64,000 nucleotides of DNA from positions 496,001-560,000 of the forward strand of contig JAMXSV010000001.1 in assembly GCA_027559495.1 (NCBI GenBank), read 5' to 3'. The notes beneath the pieces are model-generated. The model was not told the DNA's origin, did not search any database, and saw nothing but the letters and a program-made list of their open reading frames with translations. The position numbers were made by a program, and so were the translations under genes. Positions 12,509 through 24,488 of the stretch are shown one piece after another (the first letter of the stretch is position 1; each line of letters opens with the position of its first letter). Origin of the DNA: Aurifilum marmelostoma (Eukaryota; Ascomycota; Sordariomycetes; Diaporthales; Cryphonectriaceae).

Positions 12509-15500
12509 AATATAGCTAGTATATTAGTTAGTCTAAATAGTATAATATAATATTTGTAATGTTTATAGCAAGTCCTAAAGGCTGTCTTCTATTTATGCTT
12601 CTCTATAATTTGTATATAATAATAGCCTTCTTTAAGATTAAGTGCAGTAAACTATTGCGCGCTTTGCATTCTATCTTATAGTTTATTGCTTTTTAGCAGA
12701 GAATAATAATCTTTAATTATTATATTATTAAGTTATCTAAAGTTTATATATAGCTTAAGTTTGCTGTTTTTCTTAGGTATAAAGAGGATTGGGTATTCTG
12801 CTGGAGAGTGTAATTCTCTAATATATTCTCTTTTAAGATTCTCGTCTAGGTACTCCCTAAGTGCCTCGAGTCTTACTTCGTCCAGTCTATAGATAGGGAA
12901 AAACTTTAATTCTATTCCTTCCTTAAGGGGTATTTTATAATTAAATTGGGTTCTAGCAGAAAGTAATCCCTTATACTTTCCTAAGAATAATCTAGTAAAT
13001 TTATAATACTCTTATAGTATACTATTGAATATTAGTAAGAGTCCTTTTTCTATTGCTACTGCTTATAGGAATAGAAGGTACTATTAAGCATTCCTAGGCG
13101 ATATTATAGAAGTATTATATTCTAATTAGCTTTATCTAATTTTTTATAATTCTTAATTTATTTGCTTCTATAGCCTATTCTAGCTGCCTTAAGCTAGATT
13201 AAATTTCTAAGGCTATAGCTTCTATTTTTATTATTACTGCCTATTATTATTGCTCTATGCTAAACCAAATCCTTCTAACTAGTTTCTATTTACTTATATA
13301 TTTAATTTATACTTATTCTGCATCTATAGATTTGAGGCATTTATAGTCCTTCTTTATAAGCTATTAGTCCCTGCTAATTTAGAGGTATATATTAAGTTCT
13401 TATTTAAGCGCCTTTCTTAGCTATCTTTAGTAACTAAGTCTTGTTCTGCGCTTTTAATTGCAACTATCCTATTAGATATAGCTTATTCCTAAGAGATCTA
13501 GCTAGTAATCTAATTAATTTAAGAATTATACTCCTTAAGCTATAAAAGTCCTAATATTATATTATAGTGCACTATATCTATAATATTAAAGAAAATAAGT
13601 ATTATATATTCTTAGTTTAAGATAGATAAATAATTAGTTTTCTTATTAATTATTCCTTAGTTATATATAATAAGTTATTCTTCTATAGTATTAAGGGTAT
13701 AAGGCTTTATTTTCTATTGCTATAGTATTTTTACTATATTAATAATGCAGGGGGATATATAATTCCCTTATATGCTATTATCTAATAGCGCGCTATAATA
13801 TTAGCCCTCGATATCTATATCAAGGCGTATATATGCATAGCTTCCTCTTGCTGTTATGCATAGAGACCTTATGATCCTAATCGACTATTATCTCTTTATA
13901 GGCAATCTTTCTCTTTTGGGGCCTTCTTAGCTGCCTTCTAAGCTAATGCCTTAGCTTATTATTAAGCGTACTTATATTGCTTCTTACTGCATTGCTATAT
14001 ATGCTAGGCATATGCTTTATTCTGCATATAGATAGTGCATTATTTTACTAGATATTGCTACTACTTGCGTTTCTTATCTATATAAGGTCTAGGGCAATCT
14101 TCTAGTAAATTGATAAATGCATTATAGTATTTTTTATTTAGTACTTCCCTAAACTATAGTTTAGATTCTTTATATGCTTAAATAAGTTATTCTTCTTTCC
14201 TAATTAGAAACTATTTATATTTAACCTTTTCCTTAAAATAGATTTAGCAGCTATAATAGATGCATAAGATCTATACTAATTAATAGTATTTAAGGTAGAA
14301 TGCATTAATCTTAGAATCCTTTAATTTATCTGCTTTATAATTCTAAAGTAGAATACTTCTAAAGAGAGTTTTTAGAGATATTCTATATATAAGGTATTCT
14401 ATTTAGATATTAATATTTAGGTTATTAAAATTAAGGCTATTATATCGAATAATTAGCACTAATTCTTCTAAGTTATCTATATATTATTGCGTAATAGATT
14501 TAAGTAGAATATTAGATTATCTATCCTAGAAGGTCCCTTCTTCTAGAGTAAGTATTTCTATAATATATTCTTCTATAGGAGCTAGAGTAAAGTCTGCATT
14601 TTCTAAGTTATTATCGCGCCTATTATAGGCTGGAAATGCTATAGTATCTAATATATGCTTATTATAGTCTATAAGCTATGCAAGATAATGCTATAGGGGA
14701 AACTTCCCTAGATCCTATTCTTCCTTAGATCTCTGATTTCTAAGATTAGTAGAATAGTTTGATTATTCTTCTTTAATAGAAGCCCTGCCTCTGGTAGCAA
14801 GTTGTCGTCGTCCCTTAGGTTTCTAGAAGAACTATCCTAAACCTTCTTTCTCCAAAAGATATAATACGCAATTATTATTATAATATATAGTCTAACTAAG
14901 AGATTTATAATTAATAAAATCTATTACTTACTCTATTAGAATATTTTTATTTAGATAATTAGATTTCTATTAAGTAGCAATATTAAGCTATTATCTCTCT
15001 TAAATAGATTACTATTATTTCCTTTATAGTTATTAATATTCCTATGCAAAGTATCTAGGCTTTCTATAATTAAAGCACGCCTTATTGCTTTTGCCTTAGT
15101 TCTAAAAGTTATTATATCAATATATAGCATCTAATTCTATTAGGCTAGCATATATGCTGCTGCTCTGCACTATACTTATATAGCTCTATTATTTGCCTTA
15201 ATAGTTCTACTAAGACTAGTAGCGTTTTCTACTATTAGCTAGAGCCTTAAACTTTTATAATTATCTATTGCCTTTGCAGTTTTTCTTCTATTATTATTCA
15301 AAGATATAATTATTAATCTATACTGCTATTACAATATATTCTGCTAAATTATTAAGTTAATCTATTTTATATAGTTTATCTTTAACTTTATTCTTTAATT
15401 CTTTATAAAACTAAAATATTAATGCTTTATCTTTCTAGCTAACTTATTCTATATATTGCCTAAATTTAGCTATATAATTTAAAGCAGCTTTAGTCTATTT

Positions 15501-16027
15501 AAGATCTATAAGATTATATTCTGCTATATGCTTTTTATTTAGGTTGCTAAATGCATTCTTAAGTGCTTTTTCGAAATCTTTAAATAAGTTAAAAATAGCT
15601 TTAGTTTCCTTATTATAATTATTGGGCATAGTTAGGTTATTAAGGTAGTCTTGAAGTAAAGGTTCGAACTAGGCAAGAGCATTGCCTTCTAACCGAGTTC
15701 CTGCAAAGACTGCCTTCTCTCCCTTATCTGTAAATTAGGCTGAATAGTAAAGGAAGTAGGCCTTATACTAAGTAATAAAAGCTTAAAGAGTGCCCTTTAA
15801 TCCTTTATAAGGAATAAGTTTATCTATCTTATAAATCTTAATTTGTATATTGCTAGATTCTTTAAGTTTCTAAATATAAGCCTATAGAGCTATAATAATT
15901 TGCTATAGCTTAGCGCTAATCTAAGTTCTGCTTATAATAGAAAAGATTAGAGTTTAGAGAGATATTATATTTCTATATTGCTTAAAAAGAAGTATACTAA
16001 ACTATATTTAAATAAGAGTTATTAAAA

Positions 16028-16560
16028 TATAATAAATACTGCTATAATTAGAGTATATAATAAGTATATAAAGGGTTTATATTAGGCAAGAATAATATTA
16101 AAGTATAATTTAAAGAATATAAAAATAACTTTTAAAGTTTTCTGCAGTATATTACTAGCAGTAAAGCTATTACTTATATTAAAAGTAATACTTAAATTAA
16201 TAACTAAAGAGCTATATATTAAATCTATTTAATAGTAGCAAATATATTTCTTATATAATCTATTTTTTAGTTCTTTATTAGTAGTATTAGTTTCTTTCTA
16301 AAGAGGGGTAGGCTAGAGTTAATATTAAATTCTTTAACTAATTAACTAAGTCGATACTAATTCCTTTAACTGGTCGATAGAGTCAATATTAATTCCTTCG
16401 ACTAAGCAACCTTTATAACCCTAACCCTGGCTTATATAATCTCGTTGTGCTAGTTCTGTCCTAGAGTGTTGGACTCCCGGCTCCCTGTGGTCTGTTCCGT
16501 ATGGCCTTAGTGCTGTGCTGCAATCTTTATTGTGACCTGCATATTGGATAGGTTATAATA
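16028..16560 (-). repeat. 5' LTR of element A
   Basis: This copy is 533 bp and collinear with the others. Its right half (about 16340-16560) is nearly free of RIP changes, and base composition returns to normal within it. It ends GGTTATAATA, and the unique sequence beginning AGATG follows. Confidence 0.85.
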
Positions 16561-17612
16561 AGATGTATTAAGCACTAAGCCTGAATAGGCAATAGAAGGT
16601 GCGATATAAATGGATCCTAAACCGCCAGGGCTAGAGATCACGATCGTACTAATAATGTGTTATAAAAGAGTAACTATGAAGCTTAATTCCATCTATCTAG
16701 GCTATCTAGAGGTTAAAGAGGAGGTTTATTTATCTTTAAACGATCGTGAAAAGGCCTCAATTAGTTGAGGAATAAATCCCTCGGTCCGTGTGTATCAAAC
16801 GCCCTCTGATGCCCTCGTTGTTTGGAGAGGGCGACGATCGTGACGATCGTGAAGATCGTGCCTTATTCATCAACAAATCTAGCATGCTGATACTCTGTTT
16901 CAGAGGAGATTGGACGACGTAATCCACTCCGAGTGGGATTAGAGAAAGCAAGAACAAGAATAACAAGCCTTACCATTGTCCTCCGCTTCTCTCGTGGGAC
17001 GGCAGTAGTCTATCAAAGAGGGTCTGCGAGATCAACGTATCTTAAGTACATACCACAGCAGTCTCTTGCCTTCTGTCAAGTATAGTTAAGATGGTCTTAT
17101 CCCGTGCAACAAGACAAAGTAGTACCACGGGAACAAGCTTACAGCCCAACTGCCCAATTAGCTCTCCTCTCCTTGCAATTTTCCCTTTTTATTTTTAACC
17201 AAACACTGTGCTTCCTCTTTTCCTCTATTGGGACGGAGGGAATGGTATTATGTAAGCAGAGCGGCGGCTGTGTGCGTGTGCGCTAAAGTGCTAGCCGAGA
17301 TGCTCCAAGTCTGTGACGTCCCGCCTCTTGCCGAGGCACTGCGCCCGAACATGGGAGAGCTGTTTTCCTCACTGTAGCTAGGACGACATCCACTTACGCA
17401 TGAGGCGCGTTTGCTTGTGACACCAGCAGCAGCCTTTCCGGGTCAACAATCCAGCATTGGTCCCGGCAGACTCTCTCCGCACAGGAATGATGCACACCGT
17501 CTTCTGAGCCGTGCTCTCTTTTCCCTTCTTGTTCAATATTTTGTCCTAGACCATTCGGAAAAGTCCATACCGGCGCCCTGCCCAACAACACCTGACTGGG
17601 AAGAGCGAGACA
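16561..17612. other. Transposon/gene boundary and PEX3 upstream region
   Basis: No supportable gene. This transition zone from the RIP-decayed nest to normal DNA contains a small family of GATCGT repeats (16636-16648, 16741-16750, 16834-16860) and presumably the PEX3 promoter. Confidence 0.5.
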
Positions 17613-18209
17613 ATGTTTGCTGCAACGCGGCGATGGTTCCGCCGCAATAGAACTCCTATCGCCGTGGGCGTGGGCATTATTGGCACTGGCTATGTGGTCA
17701 CGCAGTACGTGCTCAACAAGCTCAATGATGCGCGCGAGCGGATGAGCAGTGATCGCATAGCAAAGGAAAAGTATGTCGTTGCTCCACGTACCTTGGACAT
17801 AGCATCATCATCATCGCCGTCGTCGTCGCCGTCGTCGTCGTCGTTGTTGTAGTTCTTTCTCCTCCTGCTGACACACACCCGGTTGCAACCGACCCAACAG
17901 CCTGCGACGACGCTTCCAACAGAACCAAGAGGACTGCACGTTCACAGTACTGGCCCTCCTGCCTACGGCGGCGACCAAGATCCTCGAGACACTCGACGTG
18001 GAGAAGATCACCCTCGAGATCCAGCAGCTGAAGAGCAGCAATGGCGCCAGGTCGATCAAGAACGGGAGCGGCGACTCGATGAGCCTACCCGAGACGACAG
18101 GCATGACGGACGAGGACGGCCGCAGTATGATCTCAGCAAGCGAGAGCGGTATACATGCGAGCCAGATCACGGTGCCGCCCGCGAGTCAGACATCAGAAGG
18201 CGAGCAGGC

Positions 18210-18252
<43 letters not shown>

Positions 18253-19495
18253 GAGAAGAAGCCAAAGAGGACCAAGAGGCAGCTGTGGGGCGATGTGACG
18301 ATCAGCTGTGGGTGGCCCCTCTCGCAGACGACTGTCTCTGCGACCGAGTCACACCTGCTAACTAGATGCTGCAGCTATAACGAGGGCATTTACGCTCATG
18401 TACACCCTCGCCTTGCTGACCATGCTCACGCGTGTCCAGCTCAACCTCCTCGGGCGGCGGAGCTACCTCTCCAGCGTGGTGTCGCTGGCGGCGGGCTCCA
18501 ACAGCGCGGCCATCAGCCTCGAGAACAAGGATGACGACAATGCGACCGAGGCGTACGGCGACGACTTCGAGGTCAACCGCAAGTATCTCACCTTCAGCTG
18601 GTGGCTGCTGAATAAGGGCTGGGTGGACGTGATGCAGCGGGTCGAGACCTCGGTCAGGCAGGTCTTTGGGCAGATGAGCCCGAGGGACCAGGTCACCTTC
18701 GACTTGTTCTCCAAGATGACGAAGCAAGTCAGAACGCTAGTCGAGGGGTCTTCGTCACAAGAGCAGCAGCAGCAGACGGATGGTGCGGTCACAACATGGC
18801 TACCCTTCCTCTTACCCCCGCAGGATATGGAAGATTTTGTCCTCAGGGAGTCTGGCATCCTAGACGACAGCGCCGCCTCGCAAACTCAGCTCACCGAGCG
18901 GGAACCCTCAAGTCCTGCCTCGGCCGCCTCACTCCGGCGTCTCCTAGATGAGACGTCTGATATCATCGAGTCACCCACCTTCACTCATGTCCTTACACAG
19001 ATCCTCGACGCAGGTTTCTCTGTGCTCCTGGACAAGAAGCTGGCCGAGGGCCCTTTCGACCTGCCGCCACCACAACCGCCATCACCACCTGCTGCGGCAC
19101 AGATCCTGGTCAATATTGACGGCATCAGCCCTGAGCTGCAGATCCTCCGGCAGGAGAGGAAGGTCCTCTTGCCAAAGTGCCTATCGACACTCACCCGACA
19201 GGCGCATTACATCGGCATCGGCATGCCCAACGAGTACCTCCAGGCCATGGAGAGCGTGCAGGACCTGGAGGGGTTCGCGGCGGTGGTGTATTCTAGCAAC
19301 TGGGAAAACGAGATCCGCGAAGAAGGGATGATGCCGTCGTCCAATAGCGGCAGCGGGTCAACACAAGCCGGCACAGCGACGGCAGACTCGAGTGTACGGC
19401 ACTCGACGGTCATGGGCGAGGAGAGCATGGTCCTGGTGGACCCCTCGCAGAGCTCTTTTGAGAGCGTGTGGGCAAAGGTCACGGACAAGACATGA
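17613..19495 (+). CDS. PEX3: Peroxin 3, peroxisomal membrane protein import receptor/anchor
   Basis: The product is about 561 aa from three exons: 17613-17770, 17901-18307 and 18375-19495. Both introns have GT-AG ends with matching phase (GTATGT...AACAG; GTGGGT...GCAG). Pex3 docks Pex19 at the peroxisomal/ER membrane to insert peroxisomal membrane proteins. The N-terminus is a short basic stretch (RRWFRRNR) followed by one membrane span (about residues 14-34), the Pex3 topology. Conserved blocks LEQ-like KITLEIQQLK, QLWGDVTIS and LALLTMLTRVQLNLLGRRSYLSSV follow. A Ser-rich linker carries a 14-residue polyglutamine tract at 18211-18252. Length fits filamentous-fungal Pex3. The gene converges on BET5. 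The ATG at 17613 is the first one that opens the conserved N-terminus. Confidence 0.93.
17803..17849. repeat. CAT/CGT microsatellite in PEX3 intron 1
   Basis: Trinucleotide repeats (CATCAT then CGTCGT, ending in TTG) fill the middle of the 130-nt first intron. They have no coding role in the spliced model. Confidence 0.8.
18211..18252 (+). repeat. CAG trinucleotide repeat coding for polyglutamine in PEX3
   Basis: Thirteen CAG codons and one CAA encode 14 consecutive glutamines between the Ser/Thr-rich linker and a basic KKPKRTKR segment. The near-pure CAG makes it prone to length variation. Confidence 0.9.
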
Positions 19496-20165
19496 AGAAG
19501 CCCGTGAACAAAGGGCAAGATATGTGTTATGAGAAGTGCCCACATGGACGAGGCGATATACCCAATTCAGATGCGTGGAATCGTAGCAGTCCGCTTGTAG
19601 CAGCATGTGTCATATGTACTTGTATATCCCAAGCCGTATCGACGGCCATGATATGAATGCAGGTGAACAGGGGTCAGACCTGTCCATGTCTCACCATTTG
19701 GCCCGTAAGCACATCTGTGTGCCTCTTGAGAACTGTATGCACTCTTGTGTCCGAGTCATTTGTCAATAGCGGGCTGCACTTCCCCATCTCCTGGCGTTCG
19801 TCAAGACGCTCAGAGAACAGACAAGTACACTTATGACAAGACGGCAAGACAGTTCGCCGTCGTGGTCTGTCAAACTGTCTGTCCTGCACTCTTCCTCCTC
19901 CTCCACTCTCGACGGTGGTCTGACCCTTGCCCCTACCGAGGCGCGACGTCCTCATCAGGAGAGGGATGCGACTAGTCGCGATGATTCTAGAGGGCAGCAT
20001 TCACTCTCGGAGGGAACAACCGCTCCCAGGAAGAATCTAGACAACCTTGTTCGTCCGGTAGCTTCAAGCACCGCTTTCCGGGGGGGCAACCACATGCAAT
20101 CCATTCCTCAAGAAGGGCGGGATGAACACATGCCATGCAATCTTCATGTGGCGCTGCCGTGTGGC
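19496..20165. other. PEX3-BET5 convergent intergenic region
   Basis: No gene is supported. The region lies between two converging genes and probably holds both 3' untranslated regions. Open frames here lack family-like sequence. Confidence 0.5.
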
Positions 20166-20852
20166 TCACTGAAGACCCCTGATGAACTGGTCGAGACCCA
20201 TCTCAAACAGCTCGTTCCTGACGCCCTCGCCGCCCTTGTGCTCGATGGGCGCGAGGGGATTCTTGATCACTACAACCACACACAAGAACGTCAGCAACTA
20301 CTTTCCCATTCCCTTATGTTCCCCACCTTTAAGGACCTCTCTCTTTAAAACATACCATACTCCACCCAAAGGTTGATATAGATCTGATGCAGCACATTCC
20401 GCATGCTCAGGGTGGCCGTGTCCGTCAGTAGGACGAAGCGGAGATTGGTGGGGGTCTCATAGTAGTGCAGACGGTACTGGCCCGTGCGATACGAGATGAA
20501 GGCGTCGTCCTCGCCGCCGAGCTTGCGCACGATGTTGCGCAGGGAGAAGACGGTGCCGAAGATGAGTTTGGCGTCGTTCTGGGCGCGGGTGGACTTGGGC
20601 CCGCCGCCGTTGGTCTGGGGTCGAGGGCCGGGGGTGGTGATGGTCGTTGTTGTCGTCGAGGTGGGGAGGGCGGCCTGGGAGGGTTGGAGCCAGGACTTGG
20701 TATAGACACATTCGGCTGTGAGGGTGGAAGGAAGGTGAGTTAGTAAAGGGTTATGTCTCTCTGTGTTTTGGGATGCGGTTGGGCGGGCCAAATGCAAAGT
20801 TTCTTGAGGACATACTGTGCCTGTCAAAGATGTAGAATGAGTAGACAGGCAT
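20166..20852 (-). CDS. BET5: TRAPP complex subunit BET5 (TRAPPC1 family)
   Basis: The product is 166 aa from three exons, complement of 20166-20269, 20356-20715 and 20816-20852. BET5 is a small longin-fold core subunit of the TRAPP complex, a Rab/Ypt1 exchange factor tethering ER-Golgi vesicles. The first exon encodes MPVYSFYIFDRH, the family start. Exon 2 continues ECVYTKSW, has a fungal-specific Pro/Thr-rich insert, and then the hallmark FGTVFSLRNIVRKLGGEDD and ISYRTGQYRLHYYETPTN. Exon 3 supplies IKNPLAPIEHKGGEGV and ends GLQ. All junctions are GT-AG and in phase, and the length matches the family. The neighbouring kinase gene is divergent. Confidence 0.95.
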
Positions 20853-21915
20853 GATGGGCCTGTCTACATCACAACCTTTGAGGAGGTTGTTGCTGTTGTT
20901 GTTCTAGGGAAGGGGAGCGGTCGGGAGGAGGAGGAGTGAGGCTACAGGAAGTCAGTATGGTGCTGCTAGTTTGGTGGTGGTTGATGTTGGGCGCATGTCA
21001 TCCCTGAGACACGAAGTTACAGGCTGCTGACTCCAGTGGGGCTTTAGCGGCTCCCCCAAGGGCACCAGGGGGGGTTCCCCCGGAACCCTGACGGTCTGCT
21101 TAGAAGGAGCTTGTCAACGCGGGGGAAAAGTTAGTGGTTCCTTCTGTTTTCTTGGTCGAGGAAACGAGATGTGGGCCAGCCAGCCCTGGGAAGGAAGCTT
21201 ATCTGACTTGCAGGGGTTCGTGTGTGAGAAGTGTCGAAAGGAAGAAAGAGCGATCCAGCTCCTCTGACTCGTCCCACCTGCCCGGGCTTAGATCCCCAAA
21301 AAGGGCTTATTACTTGAGGCTGAGGAACAAGCACGACGGAGAACCGATCACTGAGCGGGAGGCGAGAGGAAGGAAAAGCCCCAACAGGTCCTTTGGTTGG
21401 TCAGAAGAGTTAAATGACATGTCAACCTGAATAAAATTGATGTACTGCCTCTTCTCGTGGCTGCTGTCCGCGTCCTGGCCCTCCCCTCCTCGTCTCTTGT
21501 TTCTACGCCTCGTCTCGAAAACGCTTCTTCCCCAGAGTCAGTCCACCTAGAGGAGCCTCCCCATAAGGCTGCGCCCGCTGCGACCCAGTTGCGACGAGAC
21601 AAGGATCGATACGCTACTGTGGCGCCGTGTACAAGAAGGACGCAGTTGTCTCCTGCGCGGGACAAGATTTGCAAGGCAATCTATACAGGCAGAACATACA
21701 GCACGGCAGAGAGCATCGCACGAGGCAGCTCTTTTAGAGGAACGCACCCATGGAGGCGACCCTACAGCCACCAGCACCGCTCAAGTCGAGCAACAGCTCC
21801 CCAGGCGCTGCCACCAGGACCAGAGATGGAGATGACGCCCTCGACAGCACAGGCGTGAATAACAAGGATCCTTTAGTACCCAGCCTGCAGTCCCCTGGGA
21901 TCAAGGTCGAGTTCC
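20853..21915. other. Divergent promoter region between BET5 and the CaMKK-like kinase
   Basis: About 1 kb with no firm gene. The open frame from ATG 21750 (Pro/Ser-rich) may belong to the N-terminus of the kinase downstream but is in a different frame from its first recognised exon. Confidence 0.45.
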
Positions 21916-24488
21916 ATGGCGCAGGCCTCGAGCACCAGCTTCAAGGCGCTGGGCAGGACGGTGGCGCACGGCCTGCGCTGCCTCCCCAACCCAGGTAAGT
22001 CTTCGAGCCAGCAAGACAAGCAACGGAAAGAAAAGAGAAAGGAGAGAGGGAATGTGATGGGAACGCAGCAATGAGGAAGGGCCTGTCTGACAAGTCGAGT
22101 CAATCTTCTAGATCTGCACCTGCTGTCCAGCAATTCCAGAGCCCATTGAGGCAGCACAAGAGAACCCCCAGCCAACATAGAGAGGTCAAGGTGTGCATTG
22201 CTCCCCATTCGTTACCTCTTCCTGCCACGATCCTCCTCAACTGCCTCGAGCTAGACTGACAGCTCCGGCTCCTGCTTCCAGGAAACCCTCAACGCGCGCT
22301 CCGAATACACCAACGACGATGCAGATGGCTCCTCGCATCACGTCATCAACCAATATACCGTTAAGGAGGACATAGGCCGTGGCTCGTACGGCGCCGTCCA
22401 CCTCGCCCTCGACCAGTACGGGAACGAATATGTAGGTTGGACACACTCTGGGGAAAATCAAGAGCAATAGGATTGGTTGTCATGAGACCAGACAGATCAG
22501 GGAACTCATGCCCCCGGTGAAATTTTCTAGGCCGTCAAAGAGTTCTCAAAAACTCGCCTCCGCAAGCGGGCGCAGTCCAATATCCTTCGCCGTGGACCTC
22601 GTCGACCAGGCGCGCGACTGCCCTCAGGGTTTGGCCCCCGGTATGGGCCCGGCATGGACCCGACGGTGTCGAACCAGCTGTCTGATCAGAAAGCAGAAGA
22701 GGCCAAGGACGCTCTCTTCCTGATCAGGCAGGAGATCGCCATTATGAAGAAGCTGAACCACCCGAACCTCGTCTCGCTCATCGAGGTCCTCGACGACCCG
22801 GAGGAGGACTCGCTGTACATGGTCCTCGAGATGTGCAAGAAGGGCGTCATAATGAAGGTCGGCCTCGAGGAGTCGGCAAAGCCCTACAGCGAGGAGGAGT
22901 GCCGCTGCTGGTTCCGTGACCTGATCCTGGGCATCGAGTACCTGCACGCGCAGGGCGTGGTGCATCGCGACATCAAGCCGGATAATCTACTGCTCACCGA
23001 GGATGACGTCCTCAAGATTGTCGACTTTGGCGTGAGCGAGATGTTTGAGAAACCCGACGAAATGCGCACCGCCAAGTCGGCCGGGTCACCCGCCTTCCTG
23101 CCACCCGAGCTGTGCATCGCCAGGCATGGTGACGTGAGCGGCACGGCCGCGGACATCTGGAGCATGGGCGTGACGCTGTACTGCCTGCGATACGGGCGAA
23201 TACCGTTCAATGAGTCTGGTGTGCTGGAAATGTATGAGGCCATCAAGACGAATACGCCAGAGCTTCCCGAGGACGAAAATCCGCTTTTCAGAGATCTCAT
23301 CATGAGGTTGATGGAGAAGGATCCGGAGAAGAGGATCAGTATGCCTGAGATCAGAGTACGTTTTCTCGCCTGAGCTGGGACGGGCTTCTCATAACGACAC
23401 CAGCTAATACAGGCACAGGAGCACCCTTGGGTCACAAAAGAAGGCGCAGATCCCCTGCTGAGCACAGAAGAGAACTGCTCGGACCCGGTAGAACCTCCAA
23501 ATGCGCTCGAGGTCAGCCATGCCTTCACCAGAAGAATGAGCCACCTCTTATGCGTGGTAAGTAAAAGAAAAGTTTTTTGCTTTTCACACCATTTTCATTC
23601 TCCTTTTCTCTTCAGTTCACCCCAGGTGCTGACATTTCAATTAAAGATGAGAGCGATATCCAATTTCAAGGCCCTCCTCCACTCCCGTTCCCGCTTGAAC
23701 AGCCCCCGCCTCAATCTGTCCCCCTCAGATGCCGTCTCAGGTGTCGCGTCTCATTATCAGCCGCACCTCCGCCACAGGCCTAAGCCTTCCATGGACGAGC
23801 AGGAGCTCGCCGACCTGAAGCGTGCCAACGAGGGGCACGCCGCGCGGCTGCTCGAGGAGCGCATGCGCGTGCTCAAAAACCGCGGCAAACACCCGGCCGG
23901 CGTACCGTATTCTGGTCTGCCCATCCAGGCAGGCCCAGCTGAGGAGGCATCTGACCCACCGCCCCCAGTACCAGAAGTAGCAGCCGAGGGCGATGGCGAC
24001 AGCGCTTACAGGACTGAGCAACAGTACGGCGAGCCGCCTCGCCATTCGACCGCCCCCTCCTGTGCTGGGTATCGGCCTCGGCGGCGATGACCTGCCCCTG
24101 GCCTCCTGTAACGAACCCGCGACTGTGGTGGCCGACAGCCCGACGGCGGTCGACTTCAACGTGTACGACCGTGCGTATGCTGAGGAGGTAGAGCGCATCA
24201 AGCGCAGCGCGGGTCGACCCAGCGTATTTACAACTCGACACCTAGGTGAGGAGAAGGAGAGGTTCAAAGAGGAAGAAGGGGTGAACCTGCTGGACAATAG
24301 CAGCCGGCACCATTCGTGGCTGAGGGAGAAGAAGGGTGAGGGGGGGCATGAGGGACAGGGCGAAGGAATTATTCAAGCCGGCTCGGTTCGCAGATGTGGT
24401 GGCGCAGACGATCCAGAGCACGAAAGAGAAGGTTTCCAAGGATACAGGCGGCGGCAGTGGAGAAGAGAACGGGAAGAAGGAACGATGA
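21916..24488 (+). CDS. CaMKK/SAK1-like Ser/Thr kinase (upstream kinase of the SNF1/AMPK type)
   Basis: Supported exons: 21916-21994, 22069-22190, 22282-22431, 22531-23355, 23413 or 23419-23556, then from 23647. The kinase domain has glycine loop IGRGSYGAV, catalytic Lys in AVKEF, an Arg/Pro-rich insert (RRGPRRPGARLPSGFG) typical of CaM-kinase kinases, HRDIKPDN, DFGVSEMF, and PPE in place of APE. This combination identifies the fungal CaMKK/Sak1-Tos3-Elm1 group, which phosphorylates SNF1-type kinases. The C-terminal tail needs one more intron (either 23907-24024 or 23915-24011 fits phase) and then a single-base shift at the G7 run 24340-24346 to reach the in-frame tail MRDRAKELFKPARFADV ending at 24488. 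The start is uncertain; ATG 21750 would need an unresolved intron. Converges on the second kinase. Confidence 0.85.
24340..24346 (+). other. G7 run with apparent +1 frameshift in the CaMKK-like gene
   Basis: Upstream the frame reads RHHSWLREKKGEG and downstream MRDRAKELFKPARF, two coding-like segments one base out of register. Six Gs instead of seven would join them. A splice alternative (GTGAGG at 24246 to AG at 24324) also fits phase but discards a coding-like stretch. Confidence 0.55.

Larger units (their letters stand above)
1164..16560 (-). mobile_element. Ty3/gypsy LTR retrotransposon A, RIP-decayed, interrupted by element B
   Basis: The element is bounded by two related LTRs (1164-1695 and 16028-16560) and its internal sequence matches element B base for base apart from transitions. 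Removing element B plus one 5-bp duplication leaves about 7697 bp, nearly identical to the 7695 bp of B. Minus-strand translation shows gag near the right LTR, reverse transcriptase split between about 4700-4808 and 12504-13000, and an integrase zinc-binding/catalytic region around 3450-3760, so the 5' LTR is the right one. A purine-rich tract (complement of about 1696-1710) abuts the left LTR, as expected for a polypurine tract. Numerous stops exclude activity. No matching target duplication flanks the outer ends. Confidence 0.88.

Noticed and set aside
1..16560. Possible subtelomere, because of CCCTAACCC motifs
   Set aside because: The motifs are part of each LTR, only two units long and not a terminal array.
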